From Sipunculus nudus (lineage: Eukaryota > Annelida > Sipuncula > Golfingiida > Sipunculidae), in contig CM049320.1 of assembly GCA_026874595.1 (NCBI GenBank), forward strand, positions 37,046,214 to 37,110,213: a stretch of DNA of 64,000 nucleotides. The letters are read 5' to 3'. Within the stretch, counting starts at the first letter, position 1, and each line of letters starts with the position of its first letter. Position numbers and translations under genes: made by a program. The notes beneath the pieces are model-generated. The model was not told the DNA's origin, made no database searches, and saw only the letters and a list, made by a program, of their open reading frames with translations. Shown here one piece after another: positions 1 to 12,699 of this stretch.

Positions 1-129
1 AGATTATTTAAATAAAAACTTGAAAAATTTTACCAGGATATTTATAAGAACTATATTCGTGTCAATATTACGTTTCAAATATTTCGAATCTTCACATTTT
101 CTCAACTTCCAACAATTCCTAAACACAAC

Positions 130-1330
130 CCTCTTTGTTTTTTTAGCTCAGCTGACTTTCAGTCATGCTGGGCTATAGCGATGGGTCTTTGTCCGGCGTC
201 CTTCCGTCCGGCCGGCCGTCCGTCCGTTAGCAGGGCACAAATCGTAACCGCAGGGGCTAGGGCCATGAACCCTATGCAGTCTTAGAGGTTATAAAAAGAT
301 CTCCTTGCAAACCTGAAATTAGGTCACTTCGACCTATATTCTCGAAGTTATGGGGTGTGTTTGCACCCCCCCCCCCCAGAAATAACTCTTTGAGACAAAA
401 TTTTCATCCCAAACCATCCATCTTTCACATACAGCTCACCTACGAACAGGGGAAGAAACATAATTTTTTAGGTCAAAAGGTCAAAGATCAAGGTCACAGG
501 AGCCTCTTCTTTGAAAAGCCTGTGGATGCATTTTAAGCCAACCCTTTCATCCCAATTCTTTGATCTTTCACATATAGCTCACCTACTAAGTTGGAGAAGA
601 ATCCTATAGATTTTGAGGTCACAAGGTCAAAGGTCAGGGTCACAGGATCCACTTCTTTGAAAAGGTTGTGGACACATTTCAAGCTAGACTTTTCATTCCA
701 AACCTTCCAGCACTGATATCGCTTCTCTGCCAACAGGGGAAAAGACCTGTTGATTTTGAGGTCAAAGGTCAAGTTCACAGCACCCACTTTCAGTCATTTT
801 CAGGCAAACTTTTCAATCTGTACCTTCCATCTGTCATATATGGCTGACCTACCAATGAGGGAAGAAGCCTATTGATGTTGAGGTCAAAAAGTCAAAGGTC
901 AAGGTCACAATATTTAATTGTTCTAAATGCTTGTGAGCGTATTTCAAGTGTAACTGTTCAACCCAAACCTTCAGTCTTTCACATATTCCACATCTATGCA
1001 TCACTCAGTTTGACTCAAACTTCATATTTATTGGTCTTTTTGATTGAATAAATAACTTATTGATTTTGGGGTCAGCAGGTTAAAGGTTGCAGGTCAAAGT
1101 TATTCACCCATTGGTTGCCAAGTAATTACACCAGATTTAAGTGGTCAGTAGTTACCCATCATTTAGAAAGAATCCAGTTGATATATGGGCAAATGGCCAA
1201 GGTCATAGGTCAGGGATGTTCACAATTACTTATTTTATAGACCATCTCTATTTTTCTTGTATATATAACCATCCCACTCCAGCTGGTACATCTCCCTGTG
1301 TGGCTGTAATTGTGAGTGACACTGGTGACA
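130..1330 (+). repeat. Dispersed repeat with TTAGCTCAGCTGAC end and AGGTCA-rich core
   Basis: The left end is TTAGCTCAGCTGAC followed by an AGTCATGCTGGGCTATAGCGATGG segment and a GTCCG-rich stretch (about 190-230). The core repeats at roughly 140-150 bp intervals, each unit carrying a GGTCAAAGGTCAAGGTCAC-like block (near 470-500, 620-645, 759-785, 881-910, 1070-1100). Related copies lie at 14,430-15,330, 15,895-17,130 and 58,100-59,105. A C12 run sits at 366-377. No transposase ORF is visible, so this is probably a non-autonomous mobile element. Confidence 0.7.
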
Positions 1331-2520
1331 TATGACTCCCTTTTGTATCAGCCTATTAAGTGATAAGGCTCAGTGATAAGTACCTCATTACTTCATAACA
1401 AAAACACTCTTGTCAGAATGCTTCAGCCAGGCATTAAGACTATGAGAGAATAGTATTAAGGTTTAGCTAATGATTTATAAGATGATGGGAACATTTTGCA
1501 GTTTATTTTATGGAATCCTAGAAATAAACTTAGTTTCCTAGATATCTGAATATTTTAATATATATCACCACATATAAAAGCAAGTGTTTGTTCTCATAAT
1601 AGGTGGATGTGTACCTTGATTTAGGATGGCTTTTTGTTTTATTTCAAGACTCTTAGTCATGCTTTCTGCATTTCTTTTCTTTCAGGTTTAGCAGTTTACC
1701 TACCCTGCTGACCCCATTGAAAAGCAGAGTGATAATAAAAAACATTGGACTTACACTTTTTACAATTGCATATCTATAAATCTGATATGAGGGCCTGGAC
1801 ATGCCTTTTGAATTATTTTGGGCATTTATTACTGGATAATTTGCCCCAAGTTTGGTCTCTTATTGGAGAATGTGGGATATCAAATGTCATACATGTCAGA
1901 ATTCCATTATGTCTGCCAGTTAGCCACTTTAGAAATTCTTTCTTCAGGACAGTTTCAGTAATTTTTCTTTAATGTTTGGTCCGATTTAGAGAATGTTTGT
2001 TGTCTGATTTCAGACTTGTCAGAAGTCCAATATGGCCACCAGGCAACCATCTTTTCATTCCTTTTGATCATAGTATCTCAAGAACAGTTAAAGTGAATGC
2101 AGTTGGATGTATATTTATGTAATCTTGTAAAGGATTGGGTCAAATATTTCTGAATATTTATTACCATCATTTATAAAAATGCGGTACAGTTGGCTTGTAT
2201 TGAATAAAAATTCATACAGAAATACCTGTTTCTCAATAATTCTTGCATGTATTTCCTTGATATTTGCTATATATTTTGATCTTATATTTGCCCTTTGTGG
2301 TGTTCCTTTTGAGACTGACAGGTTTCAAGCAAGCTGTTGGAATAGTTCCTGATAGCTTAACAATCATGCATTTGCCTCAGACCATCAATTCACTGTGTTT
2401 TAACCAGACATAGGTGATATATATTTTTGTTGTCATAGAAAATTTTCAACAAATTGGCAAATTGGTTCTTCAAAATTTGACTGGAAGTTGTGAATCTCAG
2501 TCCATGATGTCACAGGTCAT
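1331..2520. other. No gene seen
   Basis: AT-rich sequence with only short chance ORFs (for example 1745-1972). I see no splice-bounded coding segment, RNA gene or transposon protein here. Confidence 0.5.
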
Positions 2521-2524
2521 GCTT

Positions 2525-2572
2525 GGCAGCTGAGCGTCATGACCCATGGGTCACTTGTTCAAGGTTCGCGTT
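2525..2572. repeat. Terminal motif of the CAGCTGAC repeat family
   Basis: GGCAGCTGAGCGTCATGACCCATGGGTCACTTGTT resembles the motif ending the repeat at about 59,075-59,105. It begins with the reverse complement of the left-end TAGCTCAGCTGAC motif, so it could be the right end of the element starting near 148. This pairing is inferred. Confidence 0.45.
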
Positions 2573-3004
2573 AAGACTTATTCGGTGACAGAAACATTCT
2601 CAAGTTTTTTAGTGCATCTGGAGATTCCCACTGTGTTTCCCAAAAGAACGATATCAACCTGCTTACATAAGCATATGGAGATTTAATACCTCTTCTGTCA
2701 AAGATATACCTTGGTGCCCAGGCTGAATAATCAGCAGGTATAGTTCATTCATTAAAGTAATAAAGAATGTGGTACTGATCATACACACTTGTCTGGTCCC
2801 AATTCCATATCGAAAGTCTTCAGATAATCCTGTTTCTGATAAAACACATGATTGTAATTGAATATACATTGAACTGATAATTTTCATCAGGTTTCCTGTT
2901 ATACCATTTTTTTTTGTAGAATATGCAACAATAAATTATGTCTAATACTGTCGAAAGCTTTGGAAAAAACAACATATAATCCATAAACTCTGCCTCGAGG
3001 TTTA

Positions 3005-3125
3005 GTTATTTATACATAAATAGCGTAACGCAAATTTTGTGATTTTCCGCATCTCCTCTGATACCACTGTACATATTGCCGTGATTTTTTACATTCTTAT
3101 GCTCTGGGTTTGTCCGAAGAGATTC
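3005..3125 (+). repeat. Partial copy of dispersed repeat R1
   Basis: Shares ATAAATAGCGTAACGC, a TTGCCGTGATTTTT block and TGGGTTTGTCCGAAGA with the minus-strand copy at 29,090-29,590 and, less well, with 8,935-9,330. No coding potential. Confidence 0.55.
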
Positions 3126-3590
3126 TACTCACTTATAATAGCAATATTTGCGTATTAGGTGCAAAATTAATAATTTAAATATCTGCCCCCTACTCAAACC
3201 CCCCACCATAGGCGCCCCTTTTCTTTGTGCGTTTGGGTCTGGTAACAGATGGTCATAGAGGGTGTGATGCCGGGACCCACCTTTCTCTGGGGGCTCTATG
3301 TGGGTTTTTTCTTGCAATTCGTGTTCATTCGCCGGAAATGATCCCCCTTGGTGATCCCTTCTCAAAACACAACCTCCGCCCGGGGACAGAGTCTAATATG
3401 CATAAGGAGATCTCGCATGAGGAGAATGCTCAGAAGGGAACTCTTTGAAAGTATCATAACAAGGGAAAGTTGTTCTGTGGAACAAATCTTGTATGTCCCT
3501 CGCCTGAGATGGGAATATTTAGAAAAATAAGTTATGAATACATGTATGAAATTTGAGATGGGTCAATATTACACAGCCAGAAAACCTCTC
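3126..3590. other. No gene seen
   Basis: Three overlapping short ORFs on both strands (3129-3530) resemble nothing I recognise and have no exon borders. They look like chance openings. Confidence 0.4.
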
Positions 3591-3594
3591 CAAC

Positions 3595-4640
3595 CATGAA
3601 AACTGCATGATGGTCATCCATTTTCGAACCTGACATGGCCCTTCATGAGGTACGTCAATGCTGCAAGTTTGGGGACTGTTCCTCAATTTCTTTTCGAGTT
3701 ACTGCGTTAACATCATTTGAGCATTATCGCTCCTATAGCCTTGAAAAATGCGTCAAAGTAATCCATCTTCGGACTTGACTAGCCCTTGATATGGTTCATT
3801 AATGCTGCACGTTAGGTGACTCTACCTCAAATTCTTTTCAAGTTATAGTTTCAACATCAGTTCAGTATTATCGCCGCTGTGAACTTGGGAATATGTAATG
3901 GTCATCCATATTCATATTTGGCCTAGCCCTTGATAATGTTCATCAATGCTGCAAGTTTGGTGACTGTACTTCCAATCCTTCACGAGTTATTGTGTTCACG
4001 TGACTTTGGCATTATCTCCGCTGCGACATTAAAAAATGCGTTAAACTCATCCATCTTCGGACTTGACTAGACCTTGAAAAAATGCATCAATGCTGCAAGT
4101 TTGGTACACCACAAATTCTTTTCGAGTTATTGCGTTAACATTATTTGAGCATTATCGCCACTGGACATTGAAAGTATGACCATATTCGAACTTGATCTGG
4201 CCCCTGATAATGTTCATTAATGCTACAAGTATGGTGACTGTACCTCAAATTCTTTTCGAATTATTGTGTTTACATCATTTCCGCATTATCGCCGCTGTGA
4301 CATTGAACAATACGTCAAGGTCATCCATGTTCGAACATGGACTAGCCCTTAATAAGGTTCACCAATGCTGCAAGTTTCGTGACTGTACCTCAAATTATTT
4401 TCAAATTAAAGTGTTAACATCATTTCAGCATTATCGCCACTGTGACCCTGAGAAATGCGTCAACGTCATCCATGTTCGAAATTTTCCTAGCCATTGAAAA
4501 CGTTAATCAATGCTGCAAGTTAGATGACTGTACCTTAGATTTTGTTCGAGTTGTTGCGTTTAGATCATTTTAGCATTATCGCTGCTGTGACCTTAAGAAA
4601 TGCGTCTAGGTCATCCATGGTCGAACCTGTCCTGGCCATC
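3595..4640 (+). repeat. 145-bp tandem repeat array, left part
   Basis: At least seven diverged units of about 134-147 bp, easiest to count by the CATTATCGCCGCTGTGAC block (near 3723, 3868, 4011, 4149, 4283, 4430, 4577). Each unit also has ATCAATGCTGCAAGTTTGG and TCAAGGTCATCCAT-like text. The array resumes at 6,490 after a LINE insertion. Confidence 0.85.
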
Positions 4641-4759
4641 TTTTTTCTATATTAATAGTTCATTAAAAACAAAGTGATATACAGGTAGACCTTTCAGTTA
4701 CACATATTTCTTTATCCACATTCTCTCTCAAGCAGAAAAAAATAAATTTGCATATGACC

Positions 4760-5115
4760 CGTACTTAAATTTGCTTATACAGAGCTTTGCTATGCATATG
4801 TATTTTTTGTATCTGTTCAACCAAATTTCAGCCAAACAATATTTTCTTAGTAGCGAACTTCACACCAAACCTTCCTTCTTTAAACTTCCACAAACATTGA
4901 ACAACCTTACAAGTTCTAAAATAGTGTTCCATAGTATCTATCGCCTGACAATCGCCTGACAGTACTTGCACCTTAGACTCCTTTTCATATGTTTCCTGCA
5001 AAAAGGTTTCATAAATATTATTTGATCTAACAAATCGAAAAAGTTCTTATCTTTGTTTTTCCTATTCAGTAGTCCAAGTACATTCAATGTGATAATCCTG
5101 ATAACAAAAATGGAT
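4760..5115 (-). pseudogene. LINE ORF2 remnant: endonuclease start joined to C-terminus
   Basis: Minus-strand translation gives IITLNVLGLLNRKNKDK, the usual start of an L1-type apurinic endonuclease (compare RILTLNVRGIGNYNKRREL at 12.9 kb), then ETFLQETYEK in a shifted frame. This is followed within 40 codons by IDTMEHYFRTCKVVQCLW, which resembles the Cys/His region at the end of LINE ORF2. At least one frameshift and a deletion removing the RT separate them. Confidence 0.5.
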
Positions 5116-5303
5116 CACATATCTAATGTTGACACTAAGTCTCTGAATTTAGAAACCACTGCTTGATGGAAACACATTTCTCCGCTCCTTTTTTTGGGGT
5201 ATTTTTCTCCGCTAGGGGGTGTTTTGGGAGCTGACCTTTTACCTGAAGGCGTCTTATCCAGACCTGTAGCCCGTGGTTTCATCGCTATTTCTTGCGAGTT
5301 ATT

Positions 5304-5981
5304 TTAAGATCCGGGCTCACTTTCCTGTGGAATCGTTTCTATCACCGTATCTTCAGCCGAGCAAGATCTCGTTTCCATCTCAGGACTGCCATGCCCGACA
5401 CCTTCGACGGTTATATCTGGTCCAGTATTGTCTTCAGATCTCTCTCTGTCTTTTACCACAGTCAGGGGCCGCTCCTCCTTCCTCTGCGGAGCGGACAGAT
5501 CAAGAGTCATGTGACTGTCAGTTGTGCCACCTAATGACTCGCATTCCGTAGCTGTATGGCCAACCTGGCGACATTTGTAGAACATACGCTGCCCTTTTAT
5601 CACTCTCTGCCGCTTTGGACAGGAATAAAAATCATTCGTTAAGGCCAAACACCTTTTGCAGTGATCTATTTGGTTTGCATAGTACACAACTACTCTGATT
5701 TCCATCGGAGCCAAGTTTGCTTTGTCTAGATCCATTGGATTTGCCATATTATATGTTACATATCTTGGAATAGGGGTTATAATATTCCTAGCGTAACAGT
5801 ACCTGTTACCATTAAAAAGTTTAGAAAATTTCTCACCCCTGTTTTTAACCATAGCCAAATTGAGTTGGGTATCCCATACCACGTATTGATCTAACCATTG
5901 TTTATCTCCAAGCCAGGCACATATATGGGGATCCCGTGAATGAAAATTCTTGTACTTGCAATTTTTATTCCTACTTGACAA
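5304..5981 (-). CDS. LINE ORF1-like (gag-like) protein, 225 aa open frame
   Basis: An uninterrupted 225-residue frame inside the LINE. The N-terminal part contains short conserved-looking stretches (AWLGDKQWLDQYVV). Around residues 128-170 there are two zinc-knuckle-like segments, HCKRCLALTNDFYSCP and YKCRQVGHTATEC. The second matches the CX2CX4HX4C pattern except that the first Cys position is Phe, so it is probably non-functional. The C-terminal 70 residues are polar and acidic (ERSEDNTGPD), as in many LINE ORF1 tails. ORF1 proteins of this kind bind element RNA and form the ribonucleoprotein particle. The true start could lie upstream of 5981 because the frame is not anchored by a known 5' UTR. 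It is not a host gene: it sits directly upstream of ORF2 remnants on the same strand. Confidence 0.6.
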   Translation of the reverse strand: MSSRNKNCKYKNFHSRDPHICAWLGDKQWLDQYVVWDTQLNLAMVKNRGEKFSKLFNGNRYCYARNIITPIPRYVTYNMANPMDLDKANLAPMEIRVVVYYANQIDHCKRCLALTNDFYSCPKRQRVIKGQRMFYKCRQVGHTATECESLGGTTDSHMTLDLSAPQRKEERPLTVVKDRERSEDNTGPDITVEGVGHGSPEMETRSCSAEDTVIETIPQESEPGS

Positions 5982-6489
5982 AAGTCCACTAATACATAGC
6001 TGTTATGTCCCACATATATTTTATATAAATGCTAACAGTTTTGCTTTACTTCCCTCACTGGCCATATAAATGGTCCAACGAGTCTGCTGTGGCAAAGTTT
6101 ACACAACAAGAATACCCTCAGGCTCTACTAAGTCCTCCCCGTATTCATTTACCAAATTGTAAAGAATAATACAAGTCAAATCCCATTCACTTGTTCTATT
6201 CAGTCCACGAGCATTGAGACAAACCCACAAAGGCGTGTTGCTCATGACGCTACGCATGACTGAATCGCATGTTGAAGCTATTCCTGTGACTGTTATATTG
6301 GCAATATTCGAGCTGTAAATATCACACAAAATATACCAATTCTACTCACATCAGTCTCTATGCAGCTTCCTGATGTTCTTATAAACGCATGTATCAATGC
6401 ATTATACTGCAATTCACACAGAATCCACAATAGTTATTCAGAATAACAAGAGCTCGAAAAAATCTCCTGGCACAGGTTAACACCCATGC

Positions 6490-6925
6490 CCTGTCCCTAG
6501 CCATTGATAAGGTTAATCAATGCTTCAAGGTTGGTGACTGTACGTCAATTTTGTTTTCGAGTTATACCGTTAACATAATTAAAGTATTATCGCCGCTGTG
6601 ACCTTGAAAATATGTCCATATCTGTCCTTGACCTAGCCCTTGATAATGTTTATCGATGATGCAAGTATGGTGATTGTACCCCAAATTGTTTTCTTTTCAT
6701 TGCGTTAACATCATTTTAGCATTATCTTTACTGTGACCCAGAAAAATGAGTCAAGGTCATCCATGATTGAACCTGATCTAGCCCTTGATAAGTTTATTCA
6801 ATGCTGTAAGTTTGGTGACTGTACCTCAATTTCTTTTCGAATTATTGTGTTAACATCATTTCAGCATTATCGCCGCTGTGACCTTGAAAAATGCGTCAAG
6901 GTCATCCATGTTTGAAGTTCGCTGC
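6490..6925 (+). repeat. 145-bp tandem repeat array, right part
   Basis: Three more units continuous with the array ending at 4,640 (CATTATCGC-type blocks near 6587, 6720, 6866; GTCAAGGTCATCCATG at about 6752 and 6895). Together with the left part this makes about ten units. Confidence 0.8.
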
Positions 6926-7854
6926 AATCGACAGCTACCTTCCGTGGGGGTCTGTCGGAAACCTGTAAAATGAGTTTCCATTCTTCTCCTGTCTGTCATG
7001 ACACCCGACAGCAATGCAAGTTGATACCATGATGATCACCGCAAAACAACGCGATGCGGTACGTGGTCTGCGTTCTGTACCTATTGGTAGCTAGAGCTTG
7101 CCTACAAATATGGCGTCGTAATTAAGGTCACGTGGTTTCGTGACGTGGATGCACATCCTGAATAGTTTGGAGATTGGCGAAAAGTTGTATGAGCAATACG
7201 CGACGCCGGAGATCCCTGATCTTCTGTAGTGGAGGCGCGGAAGTGCTGCTGCACCAGCTGACTTGCTGGCATAAACAAATATGCCCGACAGTATTATTAC
7301 ATCGAACCGATTGTCACTACATTATGGAACAGATTTTAGCGTTAAGACCGACCAGAAATTGAGAGAATTTCTCACTGCCACAGGAGTTAAGACTTAGGGT
7401 TTTAAAACAGTCGAAATTATTGGGCTTGCCATGCAGGCAGAGCGTTTGGACATAGTCCGCCATCTTTGTTTTTGCCCCCAGTGACTCTCGCGATAGGGGC
7501 GAACTTGCCGGCGATAGAGAGTAAACAGTGTGACATTTTGCCTCCAGCACAGGAGATCGAGGATCTCCGGCGTCGCATATTGAATACTCCCCTGGGAGTC
7601 TCGCTGACTCGAGGGACTGAGAGTCAGAATTTTGTTACATTGTGTTTAACGGGCCCCCTTCCAAGAGTGAGGCGCTGACATGGGGTAATTATTACACCTG
7701 TTCACACTGGATTATACAAGGGCATTGGGTGGTGTGCAGTCTGAGGCTCAGATTTTATGAACTCACTGTATGGCTATCGGAGTCAATATATGGCAGGGCC
7801 TAATAATATTGAGTCCGATTAAATCTGGCTAAGAGCATCCACTCAAGTTACGTT
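6926..7854. other. No recognised gene
   Basis: The plus-strand frames at 7174-7362 and 7466-7678 contain ordinary-looking codons (MEQILALRPTRN, GLAMQAERLDIVR in a shifted frame) but match no family I know. A degraded Gag-like origin is possible and unproven. Confidence 0.3.
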
Positions 7855-8025
7855 TGATGCAACGAGCATTCGAAATCAGCAGCATTTGATGCAACGAGCA
7901 TCCGAACGCCACGAACATACCATATCCACGAACATTAAACCCAACGAAGATTACAACCCCAACGAAAATCTAAACTCGACGAACAATAAACCCAGCGAAA
8001 ACATCAGGTGCAACGAACATTCATA
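7855..8025 (+). repeat. Degenerate 16-17 bp minisatellite
   Basis: About eight imperfect units of the type ACGAACATTAAACCCA repeat every 16-17 bp. The 64-aa frame over it is a by-product of the repeat. Confidence 0.6.
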
Positions 8026-8934
8026 TCACCAGAATATATGCCGCAGTGAATCAAGGAGCATCTTCTTTCGTCAACCTTGATCATAAGTACATTTTGCTGT
8101 TCCTTGACATTTGCGCGGACATAACTTTTCGCTGTATATAATGGGATCCTTAAGGATCGAGGTACACGAGGGAGGGTATAAGAGGGGGTAACCCCCTTCC
8201 ATTTGGGGAAAAATTTGAATACACCAAGGAGGACATTGGAGTGAATTTTCACAAAACATATCAGGATTTTCTGTTCCACAGAAACTGCATAATGTCGTCA
8301 AACTGTAGATGGGATCAATATTTTATATTCATATTTCTTCAGACTTATGATATAAAATGTCAGCTGTTTTCAGCATGCAATGTGAATGGCGATAAGGTGC
8401 ATCCATGTAAATAATGTGTAATATATTATCTCTTAAATGTAATGTTCGGGTTAAGATATATCGAATGATGAAGTCTGACGTTGAACTTTGCGTTATACTG
8501 TAGACTGTAGTATCGACAGCATACAAGACTTAACAGAGCACACATCTAATTCCAATTAGAAAGATCAGTTACACAACAGGAATTAATATCATACTGGAAG
8601 GTAACACCTAATGAAATGTAGACATAAGTCCTTAATCTGCGTATACCAGTAATTGTGTTTTAGAAAATTTAATCATGATTAGACAAAGTGAAATTCCGAG
8701 AGGACGGCGAGGACTAGGTGCAACCGGGGGTTGGGAGGGGGGGGGGGGGGTGGCGTGATATTTAAAAAAATGTGTAGCCATTAAGTGTACTTGTACTATA
8801 ATGCTACCACGAACTTCTGCGCAGCGGGATTGCCCGACCATGTGATTGTTCAGTTTTTTTGCGTAATAAAGGGAATGCAATAAGTTATCGACAACACGTT
8901 TGAGCGCTGCTGTACTTCGTTGCAAGAAAACGGG
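8026..8934. other. No gene seen; G-rich run
   Basis: No coding feature recognised. A G14 homopolymer within GGGGGTTGGGAGGGG at about 8725-8751 could form a quadruplex on the plus strand. Confidence 0.45.
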
Positions 8935-9330
8935 TTTCTTTACTGGCGGATTGACGGGCTCGGAGGGCAACTTTATATAGCTTTGTTCAACATAACATAT
9001 ATCATATTAAAATGATTTCATTTATCATATAATCTTCTCCGAAAAATTCTCCGGTCAATCTCTTGGCTTCAGTAATATATTTATGCATAATACCATTCAT
9101 ATAACGGATCTATATTTTCATATATAGATAAGACCGTACGGATTGCCGTGATTTTCGAGATCATATTTGTCAAAGTCATTCAGACCTAGACACAAGGTCA
9201 ACTCAAAGACACGCCAAATGTCTTCAAAGAGGTCTTACGACGGTAACATTGTACGACCAAGACATTCAACTATGAAAGATTATTTGACATCAGAACTAAC
9301 TGCTCGCCCCAAGGTAATTGCTAGTTTTAT
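8935..9330 (+). repeat. Dispersed repeat R1, plus-strand copy
   Basis: Begins ACTGGCGGATTGACGGGCTC followed by GAGGGCAACTTTATA and ends with GACATCAGAACTAACTGCTCGC. The same blocks in the same order, reverse-complemented, occupy 29,090-29,590. No ORF of note. Confidence 0.7.
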
Positions 9331-9785
9331 ATAATTAGTCAATATTACACCAAGTTAATTAGAGAAGCCCTTTAGTGAATGTGTAATAAAGCGTGACCAA
9401 ACCTTGAGAGACTTCGTTTTGTCCCTCAGGCCAATGAGAGGAAACACACAGTTAAATAGAATCAACGCTCCAATCTGTCCTACTTTCTGGCCATGTTCAT
9501 AACAGACTTTGTAATAAGATGTGTTTACGACTTTTGTATAATAAAGGATTCCCGGACAATTCCAAGATGAGTTGTAATGTTAACACAATACAGGAGGTTA
9601 TGAATGTATTCCATGTATATAGTGTCCAGCTGACTGAAAGTCATATGAACCATTACAATTGGTCTTTGTTCGTTAGTACATCACATAATGTGACTGTTTC
9701 GGGTAGATTATTCCAGTTTAATATAATCTAAATATAACTTAATCCTAGTATCTATCAGATGTACTTCTACCAAACAAGAAAAGTT

Positions 9786-9820
<35 letters not shown>

Positions 9821-9832
9821 ATGTGTGTTTGT
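9786..9832. repeat. (TA)n(TG)n microsatellite
   Basis: A compound dinucleotide run, TATATA... passing into GTGTGTGT.... Confidence 0.95.
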
Positions 9833-9839
9833 GTTACAG

Positions 9840-12640
9840 TAATTTTTTTTGCAAACAGGAACTAATGGTATTTCCTGAAGCTTTCAGTAAATACATGTAA
9901 TGTCACTCACTGAGGTCCTGTATTAACATAAAATCAAATATGACCCCCTGGCAGCGATCCCTATTGTTATGAATTGTCTCAAAGGACAGGTCTCTATAAG
10001 ATTAAGAGGACGTAGTCTGTCAAATTTTCAAATTGTTGGCTGCCACCCTTTGATATAATTATCCCTGGATTACCAATGAATCATATCAGCTTTTTTTAAG
10101 ATATTTTTTGTGGAGGTAGCCGCTTCCACTTTTTATTTATTTTTTTAAATTTAATTATGAAGCTAACTATTTACATCTGCAGAGTATTATTTCGGTTTGC
10201 GACTCCGTGTCGGACCGGATCTTATTGATGACTACACATCGACTGGCTGTGGACACATTTCTATTTCACAGGCGCTAGTCCTGATGTTGACAAGTCGACA
10301 CCACGGTAGCCATGCCCTAGAGAAGATCTAGCAGGTTTTCTTATATCCATATACAGGTTATCTTCACGCGCAAGTCCTTTGACAAAACATGACTTTTAGT
10401 TTTACAACTAGTGATTTCTCTGCACAATCCACGCTGTTGCCTGACGCTCTCTGCTTAATACCTTGTACATATATTATTAGATTATAGTTTTCGTCAATCA
10501 CATGAACAAATGTTTATTAAGCATACCAACATATCAAGGTATTATAAGATCATGTCAGCTAGCGGCATGTATGATATGCATTAAGGTTCCTTGAAATTGA
10601 CATATAACTCATCGCTTTTGATACTCAGCACATTCCATGGACGTCCAAGGCGTCTGATAAAAAACTTCAAAACCTTCGTTACTGGCACGATGAACACATT
10701 GTTTTCATGACCAGTATCAAAAACAGTACCAAATAATCAATTAAAATCTATTAATCCCATATTGTAAACATTGGCTTTTGGCAGTTATTATCTGCCTTAT
10801 TTCCAGATGACAAACACCTATTAGGGTTGATTATCTTATTAAGATTTCATGTTCATGGGTCTATTTTGTGAAAACATCCTTCCTTTTTTTGGACAGAATA
10901 CCAATTGTTCCATGTCAGTGCTATTCACACATTAGTTTCCATATGAAAACCCCAAATGATAAGTGAAAGTCTAGTAGGTGTCAGGAGGAAAACTCCTAAT
11001 GAGAACGGAAGGTTCACTTGAAAATTCAAATTTTCCTGAGTTTTCACTGTAAAAATTCTATAGTTGATATTCTTCACAACTGGTGTTTCGAGGATATAAA
11101 CATTTTTTTATGCAAATTAAAAAATACCATATAATTGAAGTTTCAGCAGACGTTTGTTATGTAGGTACAGGCTTATGTCCGAGATCAACTGTAGCACAAA
11201 GAGGTTTCACACACTTTTCTGTTGTATCATAGACAGCTCCGATTGTTTAAATATAACGTTTTATTGCAAGAATGCAATATATTCTGTAGGTTCTAATGTA
11301 TGATTTTTCCTTGGAATGAAGCAAAACAACCCAGCACATTCAGTTTTAAATCACCAAATGGGTAAACTTTCTGTCTGAATTTGGAATGTTTGTTATTAAC
11401 AAGCCAAAACATGATCACTCTGCAAGTCAGTTTGGTATGCGTTTTACTCTATTTTACCGGTGCTTAACTTCATCCATCTTCAAATAGCTTAACAAGCGAT
11501 TCTATGCACCCTCTCTGACCTATTGAGCCACCTACTTTATCGTACGGTTACACTCATAGTGAAGGAGGGTATTACACTCATAGTGAAGGAGAGTGTATCT
11601 ATTTAGAGATATGGAATATCCCACACTCCCTACCTTGTTAACGGAAAATAGGAAACTTTTGCACTCTAAAGGATATTCCATTATTATTAGGTTAACAATG
11701 AACATGGATGGAAGAGCACTCCAGCTTCAGTAAAAAAAGGCTTGTTGGACATTGCCTTCCGATTATGATTTGGCCGTATTTATGTTATGACTGTCTTATA
11801 TCGTGTTCTATCCCTCACTCAGGTTTGTTTCAAAACATATACCATGCCAACATCTACAAATGACATAAGCAGAATGCAAATACATTAATGTAAGCTTTTC
11901 TGACATATATGTCAAGCATTACTTATAAATCAACTTGTGAATCTCATCCTTCGGAATTAATTTTTTCATATTTTTTTTTTCATTTTTGTCTCCATAATAC
12001 AGCGCATGATTATAAATCCGTTGATATACATTAATATTAACAGCATTATATTTATATTAATATATGTTCGGCCAACTGCAGCTGAACAACATCAACTGTA
12101 GTACTCACCATGTTATGGCTGTGCTGATTATATTGGTGTGTACAGGAGGCAGAATATGTCCTTCTGCAACAAAGCAGCAGTAGCTCTTTCACACACACTG
12201 TATCACAATATATTTATCAACATATGAGCAACTTTATCATTAACATCATCAGGAAAATTACTAGAATTATAATTACTATCAATGAGTGCTTACTATCACT
12301 GAGTGCTTACATGTGCTTAAAACCACTGAGTGCTTACAAGTTTACATACTATGCTGAATTGGTAAATCTAATAAGTACCATATACAGGTTTAATGAAAAA
12401 TAAAATTATCAAATATAATATATTACTAGGATTTAGCTGTACCGAATGGATGGGAGTTGGAATGATCATAAAGCTCTATGTATAATAAATATGTTTAATT
12501 GATTGCTACATGGCGCTATGCGAGTTTTATAACTTACAGGCAGACACTATAGCGTTAATATTTAAATTAAATCATTTAAAATTTGTATTACTATGTGTAT
12601 GATTATTTATGCGTTAATTTACTGAACCGCGTGAAGTTAC
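9840..12640. other. No gene seen
   Basis: AT-rich, no ORF above the reporting size. Only small local duplications are visible (CACTCATAGTGAAGGAG twice at about 11,550-11,590; CACTGAGTGCTTAC-like text three times at about 12,280-12,340). Confidence 0.5.
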
Positions 12641-12699
12641 TCTATCATCCCCTAACGTCGTATCGCATACAATAAAACGTACATTTTCATCTACCATAG

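Larger units (their letters stand above)
4640..6489 (-). mobile_element. Internally deleted LINE inserted in the 145-bp array
   Basis: A minus-strand non-LTR retrotransposon copy interrupts the tandem array. Going 5' to 3' on the minus strand it holds an ORF1-like reading frame (5981-5304), a short endonuclease start with an FLQET motif (about 5110-4990), and then at once a segment resembling an ORF2 C-terminus (about 4950-4760). Most of the endonuclease and all of the RT are missing. Flanks CCTGTCCTGGCCAT (4626-4639) and CCTGTCCCTAGCCAT (6490-6504) look like a target-site duplication, although neighbouring array units also carry similar text. The poly-A end would be the short T run just after 4640. 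Confidence 0.65.

Noticed and set aside
5273-5551. Plus-strand ORFs of 80-92 aa
   Set aside because: Antisense of the LINE ORF1 frame; no family resemblance of their own.
3595-6925. Regularly spaced repeats as a CRISPR array
   Set aside because: Units are 134-147 bp, contiguous and diverged, with no short constant repeat plus unique spacers, and the genome is eukaryotic. The same applies to the other tandem arrays.
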